From Flavobacteriales bacterium (GTDB lineage: Bacteria > Bacteroidota > Bacteroidia > Flavobacteriales_F > PHOS-HE28): a stretch of DNA of 64,000 nucleotides. Made by a program: the position numbers and the translations under genes. The notes under the pieces were generated by a model, which was not told the origin of the DNA, did not search any database, and worked only from the letters and a program-made list of their open reading frames with translations. Below are positions 52,201 to 59,579 of the stretch, piece by piece (position 1 is the stretch's first letter; the number at the start of each line of letters is the position of its first letter). The stretch is taken from the NCBI GenBank assembly GCA_016716605.1, contig JADJWA010000001.1, forward strand, positions 1,922,001-1,986,000, in the 5' to 3' direction.

Positions 52201-52390
52201 AGCGGTCGAGCCCATCCTGCGTGCCGAACCACATGAACCCGTCGCGGTCCTGCGCGATTGCGTTCACGGAATTCTGCGACAGGCCATCCGCGATCGTGAG
52301 GTGATGGAACGTAACCGTACCGGTCTGAGCGGCTGTCCATGTTGACCCAAGGACAAGTGCCATTACGAGCACGATGCGGGTGGTGCGCAT
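49217..52390 (-). CDS. Propeller-type sensor histidine kinase with AraC-derived 5' end
   Basis: A 1057-residue membrane kinase. A signal peptide (MRTTRIVLVMALVLGSTWTA) is followed by a large extracellular sensor of two-component regulator propeller repeats (QDRDGFMWFGTQDGLDRFDG; EDVDGGLWIGTFGGGLDHLD; many WVGT motifs) up to about residue 680, then a Y_Y_Y domain (YRYKLDGFDEDWVDAG), a membrane segment near 805 (WYAYLLYALALLGIAYGWY), a HisKA_3 domain (AADFHDESGARL, His near 855) and an ATPase domain (NNCAKHA; LLLKDDGVGFDA). No receiver is attached. The start at 52390 gives a proper signal peptide. An open frame continues upstream into an AraC fragment (52391-52603). Confidence 0.9.
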   Translation of the reverse strand: MRTTRIVLVMALVLGSTWTAAQTGTVTFHHLTIADGLSQNSVNAIAQDRDGFMWFGTQDGLDRFDGREFITYRHNDRPNSIGNNYIWSLLEDVDGGLWIGTFGGGLDHLDPSNGTVSHYRRGPSGLSGHRVVGLLEHPVGTIWVRTSVGLDRIDRGTGVVTQVLRNVFVEGDLIGAMAPAGSGRILLRTSAGLSELELRTGNLRTITIGQEVSALASAENGYYVLDEHRLLHIDRNTGKEELLVHAQDVREAHPRIGSHCMLIHDGHIWVGTTHGLIHKDPMGRTTLHRHDPEDPRSLADDHVLSLFAGRGGEIWVGTRNGLDRIERVDLVVHGLTHVPGDPVSLPHASVTCLLEDGDKMWIGTPAGLAAWDRASGIMGVHRNDPRDPGSLSADYVLSTARDSAGRILVGTLAGGVNRVLTEGPKIRFQRLSVSPDTDPRRSAIAHGLHTAHDGRTWVATGGAGLCCIGRDGAMSCLPINGPGASPHPYLFTVMEDAAGHLWMGSAGGGLVLFDPTTTRFGALRNSPEDMGSLSDDLVLCTHQDQDGHLWVGTANGLCRSHRPLDDSLRNAILETRTPAGIFQRVGRSDGLPNEVIYGILADGDRLWLSTNGGLAQLDRSTGRVVRVLTRSDGLLGDESNQNAYLRTADGTLYFGGPNGLNWFRPIELAIERSAPPVRFTRFLLNNEPVPLIADSSNAAFALRNAIHRTEEISLSWREKVIGFEFAALNFIAPEGNLYRYKLDGFDEDWVDAGTRRSVTYTNLDPGDYVLHVQGSNNDGTWNREGASIALSISTPPWLSWYAYLLYALALLGIAYGWYRYRLHEATREFQTGLRIAEARSEEREDFRKRSAADFHDESGARLTRIGMHAGLAKQHARHDPLLLPHLEQIERAQRELSAGIRDLIWSMDPGRDTLRDVLDRLADLAFALFDRTETSFKLEGNDDRLNSVKLGMEQRRAIILIMKEAMNNCAKHAQARSCALSVTTSDEHIDLLLKDDGVGFDAARSDADHYGLRTMPDRADSIGAELVITSARGQGTEVRLRLGARTESRKGPQQSRL

Positions 52391-52603
52391 GCCGCTTAGC
52401 CAGCCTCGCTTGTGCCTGTCGCAGCGCTCGCCGTGCTCATCGTGCCAGCGCTGCTTGTGCGCGTCGCTCAGGTCGATCACCACCTCGCAGCCGCGGTCCA
52501 GAACGGCTACTTCGCGATGATGCGTCGGCTGGTGGCCCTGTCGGAACGTGATGCGCTCCACGGTCCGGGCCAGTTTGCCGTTGGTTTGGCGGAGTAGGAG
52601 CAT
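52391..52603 (-). pseudogene. 5' fragment of an AraC-family gene fused in frame to the kinase gene
   Basis: From ATG at 52603 the frame reads MLLLRQTNGKLARTVERITF, then RGCEVVIDLSDAHKQRWHDE and GERCDRHKRGWLSGMRTT. It aligns with the first 80 residues of the intact AraC regulator at 44.8 kb (MLLLFRQPEGPIAHAVEHIT and so on), with about 58 of 80 identical by eye. There is no stop before the kinase start. The Met used for the kinase signal peptide (52390) lies inside the aligned stretch. Even the bases upstream of the ATG resemble the intact gene (TACCTTG versus TACATTG). If translated, the kinase would carry a 71-residue cytosolic-type extension. Confidence 0.85.
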
Positions 52604-52897
52604 GCAGCAAGGTAGCTCGAGGAGTTGGAGGATCCATGGCGGAAGGAAGCAAGCCCTGAGTCATACCCTTCATGGATCTGGGCTCGATTCTATTCCAAGC
52701 CGCCTTCTGATGGCCGTGGCTGCACAGCCGCAAGGCTTCGACCACAGGGATCATCCGTTTCAGTGCATCGACAGGAACAATAGGGGATGACTGTTGCTCG
52801 CGTCGATCACCACCTGCGCCTGAAGCACCGTTGATAGCGCCTGCTATATTGGGCCCGAACAATCATCCCCGCCCCGACGGTTCAAACCGGATGCATC
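52604..52897. other. 294-base gap upstream of the TM2 gene
   Basis: No gene was seen. GGGGATGA (52783-52790) and TCATCCCC (52863-52870) form a distant inverted repeat. A near -7 box, TATATTGG (52845-52852), is inside it, 45 bases before the TM2 start. It could be a loop around the promoter. Confidence 0.4.
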
Positions 52898-53122
52898 ATG
52901 GAAATCATCAACTCACCTCAGAAAGATTGGCTCACCGCGCTGCTGCTCTGCATTTTCCTTGGCGGTTTGGGCGTGCATCGCTTCTACACCGGCCATACGG
53001 CCATCGGGATCGTTCAACTGCTCACGTTGGGTGGCTGCGGCATCTGGTCGCTCATTGACCTGATCATGATCGCCACCGGCAGCTTCAAGGATGCTCAGGG
53101 CCGCGAACTGCTCAAGAAGTAG
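52898..53122 (+). CDS. TM2 domain-containing protein
   Basis: A 74-residue protein with two membrane segments (LTALLLCIFLGGLGVHRFYT; GIVQLLTLGGCGIWSLIDLI). The motif GGLGVHRFYTGHTAIGIVQL and the C-terminal GSFKDAQGR are typical of the TM2 domain. TM2 proteins are of unknown role in bacteria. The next gene starts inside it (53091), so the pair is translationally linked. Confidence 0.9.
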   Translation: MEIINSPQKDWLTALLLCIFLGGLGVHRFYTGHTAIGIVQLLTLGGCGIWSLIDLIMIATGSFKDAQGRELLKK

Positions 53123-53435
53123 CCGGTGGATCCGGGTCCTGGTCACCGCAGCGCTCATCGCCTTGCCGGTAGCCCTCTCTTTGGTCCCGATGGATCTGGT
53201 CGGCTCAGGCCCCACGCTGTGCCTCTATAAACGTGTCACCGGGGCGGATTGCCCAGGCTGCGGCATGACGCGCAGCGTGTTCTCCCTGTTCCATCTCGAG
53301 TTCGAGGATGCCTATCGATTCAATCGGGGCATCCTGGCCCTGGCTCCGCTGCTCGCTTGGCTTTGGGCGCGTGAGCTGATCCGGAATATCCGTCTCCTGC
53401 TCACCGGACGGCGTACATCGGTCCTTGCCGCATGA
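53091..53435 (+). CDS. DUF2752 membrane protein
   Basis: A 114-residue protein. The motif CLYKRVTGADCPGCGMTRSV (Cys-Pro-Gly-Cys-Gly-Met-Thr-Arg) is the DUF2752 hallmark. Two membrane segments are seen (VLVTAALIALPVALSLVPM; ILALAPLLAWLWARELI). No later in-frame ATG or GTG precedes the conserved part, so the start at 53091 overlaps the end of the TM2 gene by 32 bases. Its stop is directly next to the stop of the convergent ftsY, with no bases between. Function unknown. Confidence 0.85.
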   Translation: MLRAANCSRSSRWIRVLVTAALIALPVALSLVPMDLVGSGPTLCLYKRVTGADCPGCGMTRSVFSLFHLEFEDAYRFNRGILALAPLLAWLWARELIRNIRLLLTGRRTSVLAA

Positions 53436-54392
53436 TCAGGCGTTGAACAGGGCCTCCACGAAGGCCTTCTTCTCGAAGACCTGCAGGTGGTCGATGCCTT
53501 CGCCCACGCCGAGGTACTTGATGGGGATGCTGAACTGGTCGCTGATGCCAATGGCCACGCCGCCCTTTGCCGTGCCGTCGATCTTGGTGAGGGCGAGCGC
53601 GGTGACATCGGTGGCCTTGGTGAACTGGCGCGCCTGCTCGATGGCGTTCTGTCCGGTGCTCGCATCGAGCACGAGGAGCACCTCATGCGGTGCGTCCGGC
53701 ACCACCTTGCGCATCACGTTGCGCACCTTGGTGAGCTCGTTCATGAGGCCCACTTTGTTGTGCAGGCGCCCAGCGGTGTCGATGATCACCACATCGGCGC
53801 CCCTGGCCTTGGCGCTTTCCACGGCATCGTAGGCCACGGCGGCGGGATCCGCGTTCATGCCCTGTTGCACCAGCGGCACGCCTACGCGCTCGCTCCAGAT
53901 GCGCAGCTGGTCAACCGCCGCCGCCCGGAAGGTGTCAGCAGCGCCCAGCACCACGCTCTTGCCCTCCTTCTTGAAGGCATTGGCGAGCTTGCCGATGGTG
54001 GTGGTCTTGCCCACGCCGTTCACGCCCACCACCATGATCACGTACGGCCTGATTGCCGGGTCCACCGGCGCAGGATCCCTCATCAGCGCGGCGATCTCCT
54101 CGCGCAGCAGGGCATTGAGCTCGCCGGTGCCCACGTACTTGTCCCGCTTCACGCGCTGCTGGATGCGCTCGATGATCCGCAAAGTGGTCTCCACGCCGAC
54201 GTCGCTGCCCACCAGCGCTTCCTCCAGATCGTCCAGCACCTCTTCATCCACGGTGCTCTTGCCTGCGACAGCGCGCGTGAGCCTGCCCAGGAGGCCTTCG
54301 CGCGATCGCTGCAGCCCGCTATCAAGCGCCCGTTGCTCTGCGGCCGCTGCCGACGATTCCTTCTTCTTGCCGAATAATCCGAACAATGCCAT
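53436..54392 (-). CDS. ftsY: Signal recognition particle receptor FtsY
   Basis: A 318-residue SRP-docking GTPase that delivers nascent membrane proteins to the translocon. The short N-terminal charged region (KKKESSAAAAEQRALDSGLQ) is followed by the NG domain with GTPase motifs GVNGVGKTTTIGKLANAF (G1), DTFRAAAVDQLR, VIIDTAGRLHNK (G3) and ALTKIDGTAKGG (G4). The A domain is short, as in many Bacteroidota. It is the fourth gene after rpmB-rpmG-DUF4295 on this strand. A hairpin (54413-54437) lies between DUF4295 and ftsY. Confidence 0.96.
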   Translation of the reverse strand: MALFGLFGKKKESSAAAAEQRALDSGLQRSREGLLGRLTRAVAGKSTVDEEVLDDLEEALVGSDVGVETTLRIIERIQQRVKRDKYVGTGELNALLREEIAALMRDPAPVDPAIRPYVIMVVGVNGVGKTTTIGKLANAFKKEGKSVVLGAADTFRAAAVDQLRIWSERVGVPLVQQGMNADPAAVAYDAVESAKARGADVVIIDTAGRLHNKVGLMNELTKVRNVMRKVVPDAPHEVLLVLDASTGQNAIEQARQFTKATDVTALALTKIDGTAKGGVAIGISDQFSIPIKYLGVGEGIDHLQVFEKKAFVEALFNA

Positions 54393-54412
54393 GGTCGTTC
54401 TCTGAAACTCGA

Positions 54413-54437
54413 AAGGGCCTCACGTGTGGAGGCCCTT
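54413..54437 (-). terminator. Weak terminator or attenuator before ftsY
   Basis: AAGGGCCTC pairs with GAGGCCCTT around a 7-base loop. On the minus strand it is followed by TTTCGAG. It lies 20 bases upstream of the ftsY ATG. The short T run suggests partial termination that lowers ftsY relative to the ribosomal genes. Confidence 0.5.
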
Positions 54438-54459
54438 CCGGCAATGGGGTCTTCGCGCG

Positions 54460-54612
54460 CTACTTCGCGTTGGCGAGCTTCTCGGCCTCGTCGCTGGGCA
54501 CTACTTGCTCCACGAATGAGTAGCCGCCGGTCTCCTTCTTCACCATGCGGATGACCTTCGTGAAGGTCTTGGCATCTGCTTTCTTCAGGGTTGCAACGGT
54601 CTTCTTTGCCAT
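54460..54612 (-). CDS. DUF4295 small protein
   Basis: A 50-residue basic protein (MAKKTVATLKKADAKTFTKV, ending SDEAEKLANAK) with the DUF4295 pattern. It lies between rpmG and ftsY, the usual place in Bacteroidota, which suggests a role linked to the ribosome. That link is inferred from context. The start is the ATG after a 23-base gap from rpmG. Confidence 0.9.
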   Translation of the reverse strand: MAKKTVATLKKADAKTFTKVIRMVKKETGGYSFVEQVVPSDEAEKLANAK

Positions 54613-54635
54613 GGCTCTTCGGTCTTAGGCGCTGG

Positions 54636-54824
54636 TTACTTGATCTCCTTGTGAACGGTCACCTTGCGGAGGATCGGGTTGTACTTCTTCAGTTCGATCC
54701 GCTCGGAAGTGTTCTTCCGATTCTTGGTGGTGATGTAGCGGCTGGTGCCGGGCTGGCCCGACGTCTTGTGCTCGGTGCATTCGAGGATCACCTGCACGCG
54801 GTTGCCTTTTGCTTTCTTGGCCAT
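54636..54824 (-). CDS. rpmG: 50S ribosomal protein L33
   Basis: A 62-residue protein (MAKKAKGNRVQVILECTEHK, then SRYITTKNRKNTSERIEL and KKYNPILRKVTVHKEIK). This matches bacterial L33. The zinc-type CxxC pairs are absent, so this is the zinc-independent form. It is 20 bases downstream of rpmB. Confidence 0.96.
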   Translation of the reverse strand: MAKKAKGNRVQVILECTEHKTSGQPGTSRYITTKNRKNTSERIELKKYNPILRKVTVHKEIK

Positions 54825-54844
54825 GGCTCAATGATGTTCTTGGT

Positions 54845-55084
54845 TCAAGCCGCGAGATATCCCTTCGCCTTGGCGCGCTTGAGGGCTTCAGCCAGGCCGA
54901 TCTTGTTGATGGTGCGCATGCCAGCGGTGCTCACGCGCAGGCTCACCCACTTCTTCTCCTCGGGCATGTAGAATTTGCGGTCCTGGAGGTTCGGAGCGAA
55001 GGTGCGCTTGGTCTTGATGTTCGAGTGCGACACCTTGTGGCCCACGGTGACCTTCTTCCCGGTGATCTGGCAGACTTTCGACAT
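54845..55084 (-). CDS. rpmB: 50S ribosomal protein L28
   Basis: A 79-residue protein (MSKVCQITGKKVTVGHKVSH, then SNIKTKRTFAPNLQ and VSLRVSTAGMRTINKIGLAE). This matches L28. The first Cys pair of zinc-binding forms is absent. The start is the ATG at 55084 rather than 55108, because MSKVCQITGK is the family's opening. A TAGATTTG promoter box lies 21 bases upstream. The gene heads the rpmB-rpmG-DUF4295-ftsY operon. Confidence 0.96.
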   Translation of the reverse strand: MSKVCQITGKKVTVGHKVSHSNIKTKRTFAPNLQDRKFYMPEEKKWVSLRVSTAGMRTINKIGLAEALKRAKAKGYLAA

Positions 55085-55105
55085 GGCGTTCTGAATTGCG
55101 GGGCG

Positions 55106-55113
55106 CAAATCTA
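55106..55113 (-). promoter_or_regulatory. -7 box TAGATTTG of the rpmB operon
   Basis: An exact TAnnTTTG match on the minus strand, 21 bases before the rpmB ATG. Confidence 0.55.
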
Positions 55114-55220
55114 GGGTTTCAGATGGAAGTTGGGTGGCTACGGGTTGAAGGTTGATGGAAGCGCTGTGTACCGTGGGATTCTTGAAGTATCGGGAGGTGG
55201 GGGCTCAACCCCTCAACCCC

Positions 55221-56483
55221 TCAATCTACAGCCCTCAACAACAAGGACTTGCGTAGCATGTTCAAGGCTGCCAAAGCACTGCGCTTGATCACCAGGTCAC
55301 GTGATCCGGGCAAATAGACCTTGGCTGCCTGCACGCCATCCGGGCCTGCAACCGCCATCCATACGGTGCCCACTGGCTTCTCCTCGGTGCCGCCATCGGG
55401 CCCGGCCACGCCGCTCAGGGCGATGCTCCAATCGGTCTTCAGGGCCTCTCGCACCCCGGAGGCCATGCGCTCCACCACGGGCTGGCTCACGGCGCCATTC
55501 AGTTCCAGCATATCGCTGGGGATGCCGAGCTCTTCCATCTTCACCGCATTCGCGTAGCTCACCACCCCACCAATGAAGTAGGCGGAGCTTCCGGGCACTC
55601 CGGTGATCAGGTGGCTCACGTAGCCACCGGTGCAGCTCTCGGCCGTGGAAAGCGTCTCGCCGCGCTCTTTGAGGTTGCGGCCCACCACTTCCTCCAGCCG
55701 TTCCTCTCCTTCGCCGAAGATCAATTCCGGAATGAGGCGGTAGAGCTGATCGGCTTTGCGCGCGACGCGTAGGTGGGCATCGGTAGGGTCGTTGTTGGCG
55801 TAGGTGCTCAAGCGGAGCTTCACCAGGCCGGGGCTGGGCAGATAGGCCAGCTTGATGCCTTCCGCGGCCAGGCTATCTTCCCAAGCCGCAATGCGCTGGG
55901 CCAGATGGCTCTCGCCCAACCCGGTGGTGAGGATGGTGCGGTGAACGATGGTGGGCGGTTGGAAGACGCGCTTCAGATCGGGCACCACGTGCTTGAGCAT
56001 CATGGCCTTCATCTCGTAAGGCACGCCGGGCATGCTCACGAAAACGCGGCCCTTGCGCTCGAACCACATCCCGCTGGCCGTGCCGCGGTCGTTCGGCACC
56101 ACGGTGCAGGATTCGGGGAGGTCGGCCTGTGCCAGGTTCACCTCCAAGGGCTCTCGACCGATGCTGCGGAAGAAGGCGGCGATAGCGGCTTCGATGTGCG
56201 GGTGGCGGATCAGGCGCGTGCCGAAGTATTCGCAGAGCACCTGCTTGGTGATGTCGTCCTTGGTGGGGCCCAGGCCGCCGGTGATGAGCACGACGTCAGC
56301 CGTAGAGGTCGCGAATGCATCCAGGATCGCCTGCCGGTCGTCCCCGATCACGCGCACACGCATCGGCCTGATGCCGATGAGCGAGAGCTGCTCGCCCATC
56401 CAACCAGCATTGGTGTTGATGGTCTGCCCGATGAGCAGCTCATCACCAATGGAGATGATCTCGGCGGTGATTTCCTTCTTCAA
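55221..56483 (-). CDS. cinA: Competence/damage-inducible protein CinA (nicotinamide-nucleotide amidase type)
   Basis: A 420-residue protein with two domains. The N-terminal MoCF-like pyrophosphatase domain has IISIGDELLIGQTINTNAG and LITGGLGPTKDDITKQVL. The C-terminal PncC/CinA amidase domain has LSTAESCTGGYVSHLITGVP, YFIGGVVSYANAVKMEELG and ALSGVAGPDGGTEEKPVG. It recycles pyridine nucleotides (ADP-ribose pyrophosphatase and NMN deamidase). The start is the first Met (MKKEITAEIISIGDE). It lies upstream of the ribosomal operon on the same strand, with a 107-base gap before the rpmB promoter. Confidence 0.95.
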   Translation of the reverse strand: MKKEITAEIISIGDELLIGQTINTNAGWMGEQLSLIGIRPMRVRVIGDDRQAILDAFATSTADVVLITGGLGPTKDDITKQVLCEYFGTRLIRHPHIEAAIAAFFRSIGREPLEVNLAQADLPESCTVVPNDRGTASGMWFERKGRVFVSMPGVPYEMKAMMLKHVVPDLKRVFQPPTIVHRTILTTGLGESHLAQRIAAWEDSLAAEGIKLAYLPSPGLVKLRLSTYANNDPTDAHLRVARKADQLYRLIPELIFGEGEERLEEVVGRNLKERGETLSTAESCTGGYVSHLITGVPGSSAYFIGGVVSYANAVKMEELGIPSDMLELNGAVSQPVVERMASGVREALKTDWSIALSGVAGPDGGTEEKPVGTVWMAVAGPDGVQAAKVYLPGSRDLVIKRSALAALNMLRKSLLLRAVD

Positions 56484-56532
56484 GGTCAGGTTGTGGGTTT
56501 CAGGCTCGCTTGACGAAGGCAGGTTGGGGGTT

Positions 56533-56558
56533 GTTGCTTCGCGGAGCCTCGCAATGAC
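56533..56558. repeat. Dispersed palindromic repeat (CATTGCGAGG type)
   Basis: Read on the minus strand: GTCATTGCGAGGCTCCGCGA followed by AGCAAC. The form CATTGCGAGG...GAAGCAA is a small palindromic element seen between genes in many bacteria. Only one copy is in this window. It lies between the M16 protease and cinA. Confidence 0.5.
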
Positions 56559-56621
56559 AGGTTGAGGCGGCGCGTGCCGGCCCCAACCCGCTCAACCTTC
56601 ACCTGGCGCAACCGGATCGTT

Positions 56622-59528
56622 TCAATTCTCCGGATAGCCGAACACCTGCTCCTTGCTGATCTTCATCACGGGTCCCAGGCGCTCCAGGGCCTTCATGTCC
56701 ATGGCGCTCTCCTTGCCGATCACAAGGAAGGTGTAGGGCCTGCCCTTGATCTCATTGTCGAAGAAAGACTTCATGTCCCGGATGCTGATGGACGGTATGC
56801 GCTCGTAGGTCGTGCGGCGCGTGTCGGTATCGAGCCCGCGCTGGTTGGCCGCATCCCAGTTCCAATAGATGCTCTCCTTGGTGATGCGCGTGCTGGCGAT
56901 CACCTTCAGGGCACTGGCCTTGGCGCCCTCGAACTGGGCTTCGGCCTCGGGCATCTCATTCATGAGCTTCAGCATGGCGTCCACGGCATCAGGAAGCTTA
57001 TCGGCCTGTGTGCCGATGAAGGCGCGGACGTAATGGGCCTCGTCCTTCTTCGCGGGCGTGGTGTAGCTGGCGTTGGCGCCGTAGGCCAGGGCCTTGGCCT
57101 CACGGATCTCCTGGAAAACGATGCTGCTGAGCCCGCTTCCGAAGTATTCGTTGAAGAGCGATGCGATCGGGAGCTTCGCCACGTCGAACGGACCGGCCTT
57201 GCTCACCAGCAGCATCTCGGTCTGCACCATGTCATGGTCCACGAAGAGCACGCGGTTCTCGGTGGTGGGCTGTTCCTCGAATTTCACCGGCGGCGGCACC
57301 GGTTTCAGCGCGGCCGGCAACCGATGCTTCTTCTTGAGCAGCTCGGCCATCTTGTCTGCCGGGCGCTTGCCATAGTAGAACACCGCGTGTTCGTGAGCCA
57401 TGATCCCCTTGATCCGGCCCACCAGGTCCTCCGGGGTTAGCATGGCGAGTTCCTTCTCGTTCAGCACATGGTTGAAGGGATTGCGCTTTCCGTAGCGCGC
57501 TTGATTGAACAGCCCGAGGTAGAGCACGCGCCATTTCTCCTTCATGGCATCCTGCCGCTGCTTGCTGATGTCGGCCAACAGCCCCGCCAGGGCCTCTTTA
57601 TCCGGCTGGGCATCCGCGAGCAATTCCTCCAGCAGGTCGATGCCCTTCTCCAGGTTCGATTCGAGCCCGCTCAGGGTCACATAGCAGCGGTCTGCACTGG
57701 TGGATACGCTGAGCTGCATGCCCAGCTTGAAGAGTTCTTTCTTGAAGTCGATGGCGCTCAGGCGGCTGGTGCCCAGGAAGGGCAGGTACTCCACGGCCAC
57801 GCCGAGCTCGCGGTCGTGCAGGGTGCCCATGTCAACGATATATCGCAGGCTGAAGAGGTCGTTGCTGGGGTTCTTCACCACCGCCAGGTCAGCGCCCTTC
57901 GACAAGGGCCTGCGGTCAATGGCTTTCTTGTAGTCGATGAATTCAGGCGCCACGGTTCCGCTGGGCATCTTCTCCCATTCGGCCCGCCAGGCGCTCATGC
58001 CATCACGCTTGATGTCGATCGCCGTGATCTTCGGCTTGCTCACCTTGTGCGCGCCCTTGTTCTCGCCGGTGCGCTTGTACACCAGGACATCGGGTTGGCT
58101 CAGCCGCTTGCCCACGAAGGCGGTCACGTCCTCCTTCGTGAACTGCGCCATCTGCTCGAACTGCGCCACTTCATCCTTCCAGTCCTTCCGGATGATGAAG
58201 GCATCGGTCATGGCGGCGGCGCGCCGGCTGTTGTTCTCGTTCCAATAGCGGATCTGCTGCTGCTTCAGGTCGTTCACCACGGCCCCGATGAGCCAGTCGT
58301 CGTAGTCACCCTCGATCAGGCGGTTGGCCGCAGCGAGCAAGAGGTCCTTCACCTCGTCGAGCCGCTGGCCTTCCTTGGGCTTGCCCACCAGGTTGAGCTC
58401 GCTGTAGTCGGTCTGCGCATTGGTATAGGCATAAGCCTCCAGCACCTTCTGCTGCTGCACGAGATCGAGATCGATGATGCCGGCGGTGCCGTTGCTCAGC
58501 AGGCCATCAATGACTTTGAGCATGGCGGCGTTGCGCGGGGTGTAGCCATCGAAGCGCCAGGCGAGGTTCACGGATTCTGATTCCGGCCCGAAGACTTCGG
58601 CCTTTCCGGTGCCGGGAGGTCCTTCCTTGAAGCTGAAACCGGGGACATCCCTCCGCTGCCACTTGCCGAAATGCTTGTCAACCAGGGCGATGGTCTTGTC
58701 GTAGTCGATGTCTCCGGCGAGGATGACAGCCATGTTATTCGGCACGTACCAGGTTTTGAAGAACTCATGGATCTTCACCATGCTGGGATTCTTCAAGTGC
58801 TCGCCGGTGCCGATCGTGGTCTGCGTGCCATAGGGATGCAGCGGGTACAGCAGCTCATTCTTCTTCTGGAAGAGCTGCCTGCCATCGCTGTCCTGCCCTC
58901 GGTTGAACTCTTCATAAACGGTTTCCAGCTCCGTGTGGAAGAGGCGCAGCACGCATTCCTGCATGCGCTCGCTCTCGATGGCCATCCAGCGCTCCAGTTC
59001 ATCGCTCGGGATGTCGTTGATGTACACCGTGCGTTCCGTGCTCGTGTAAGCATTGGTGCCGCGCGCGCCGAGCTTCTTGATCATCTTGTCGTATTCGTTG
59101 GGCACGGCGTAGGCTGCGGCTAGCGTGCTGAGGCTGTCGATGGCGCGGTAGATCCGCTCGCGCTCGCCCTCATCCCGCGACCAGCGCCTGCGCTCGTACG
59201 CATCGCTGATCTGCTGCAGCAACGCGCTCTCCTTGGCCCAATCGCTGGTGCCGATCCGGCTGGTCCCCTTGAAGAGCATATGCTCCAGGTAGTGGGCGAG
59301 GCCCGTGGCATCGCCGGGATCGTTCTTGCTGCCTGCGCGTACGGCGATGTTGGTCTGCACGCGAGGTGCATCAGCATTCCGGCTCAGCCACACCTGTAGG
59401 CCGTTGTCGAGGGTGTAGATGCGCGCCTCGAGGGGATCCCCGGGGACGCTGGTGTAGGGGTAGGTCTTCTGCGCCTGTGAAACGAGCGCCGTGAAGAGCA
59501 CTGACAAAAGGAGGCCGATGGTGCGCAT
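56622..59528 (-). CDS. M16-family zinc metalloprotease (insulinase-like)
   Basis: A 968-residue exported protein with a signal peptide (MRTIGLLLSVLFTALVSQAQ). The first M16 domain carries the inverted zinc motif HYLEHMLFKGT (HxxEH near residue 80), with Glu about 75 residues later in EFNRGQDSDGRQLFQ. The second half is a catalytically inactive M16 copy, ending LGPVMKISKEQVFGYPEN. The family degrades peptides. In Bacteroidota such proteins are often periplasmic. The start at 59528 precedes the signal peptide. The open frame further upstream is not conserved. Confidence 0.92.
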   Translation of the reverse strand: MRTIGLLLSVLFTALVSQAQKTYPYTSVPGDPLEARIYTLDNGLQVWLSRNADAPRVQTNIAVRAGSKNDPGDATGLAHYLEHMLFKGTSRIGTSDWAKESALLQQISDAYERRRWSRDEGERERIYRAIDSLSTLAAAYAVPNEYDKMIKKLGARGTNAYTSTERTVYINDIPSDELERWMAIESERMQECVLRLFHTELETVYEEFNRGQDSDGRQLFQKKNELLYPLHPYGTQTTIGTGEHLKNPSMVKIHEFFKTWYVPNNMAVILAGDIDYDKTIALVDKHFGKWQRRDVPGFSFKEGPPGTGKAEVFGPESESVNLAWRFDGYTPRNAAMLKVIDGLLSNGTAGIIDLDLVQQQKVLEAYAYTNAQTDYSELNLVGKPKEGQRLDEVKDLLLAAANRLIEGDYDDWLIGAVVNDLKQQQIRYWNENNSRRAAAMTDAFIIRKDWKDEVAQFEQMAQFTKEDVTAFVGKRLSQPDVLVYKRTGENKGAHKVSKPKITAIDIKRDGMSAWRAEWEKMPSGTVAPEFIDYKKAIDRRPLSKGADLAVVKNPSNDLFSLRYIVDMGTLHDRELGVAVEYLPFLGTSRLSAIDFKKELFKLGMQLSVSTSADRCYVTLSGLESNLEKGIDLLEELLADAQPDKEALAGLLADISKQRQDAMKEKWRVLYLGLFNQARYGKRNPFNHVLNEKELAMLTPEDLVGRIKGIMAHEHAVFYYGKRPADKMAELLKKKHRLPAALKPVPPPVKFEEQPTTENRVLFVDHDMVQTEMLLVSKAGPFDVAKLPIASLFNEYFGSGLSSIVFQEIREAKALAYGANASYTTPAKKDEAHYVRAFIGTQADKLPDAVDAMLKLMNEMPEAEAQFEGAKASALKVIASTRITKESIYWNWDAANQRGLDTDTRRTTYERIPSISIRDMKSFFDNEIKGRPYTFLVIGKESAMDMKALERLGPVMKISKEQVFGYPEN

Positions 59529-59579
59529 GTGGTTCGAATTGGGGCGTGAAGATGCCGAAAAGCCCGGCACCGCCGGGGC

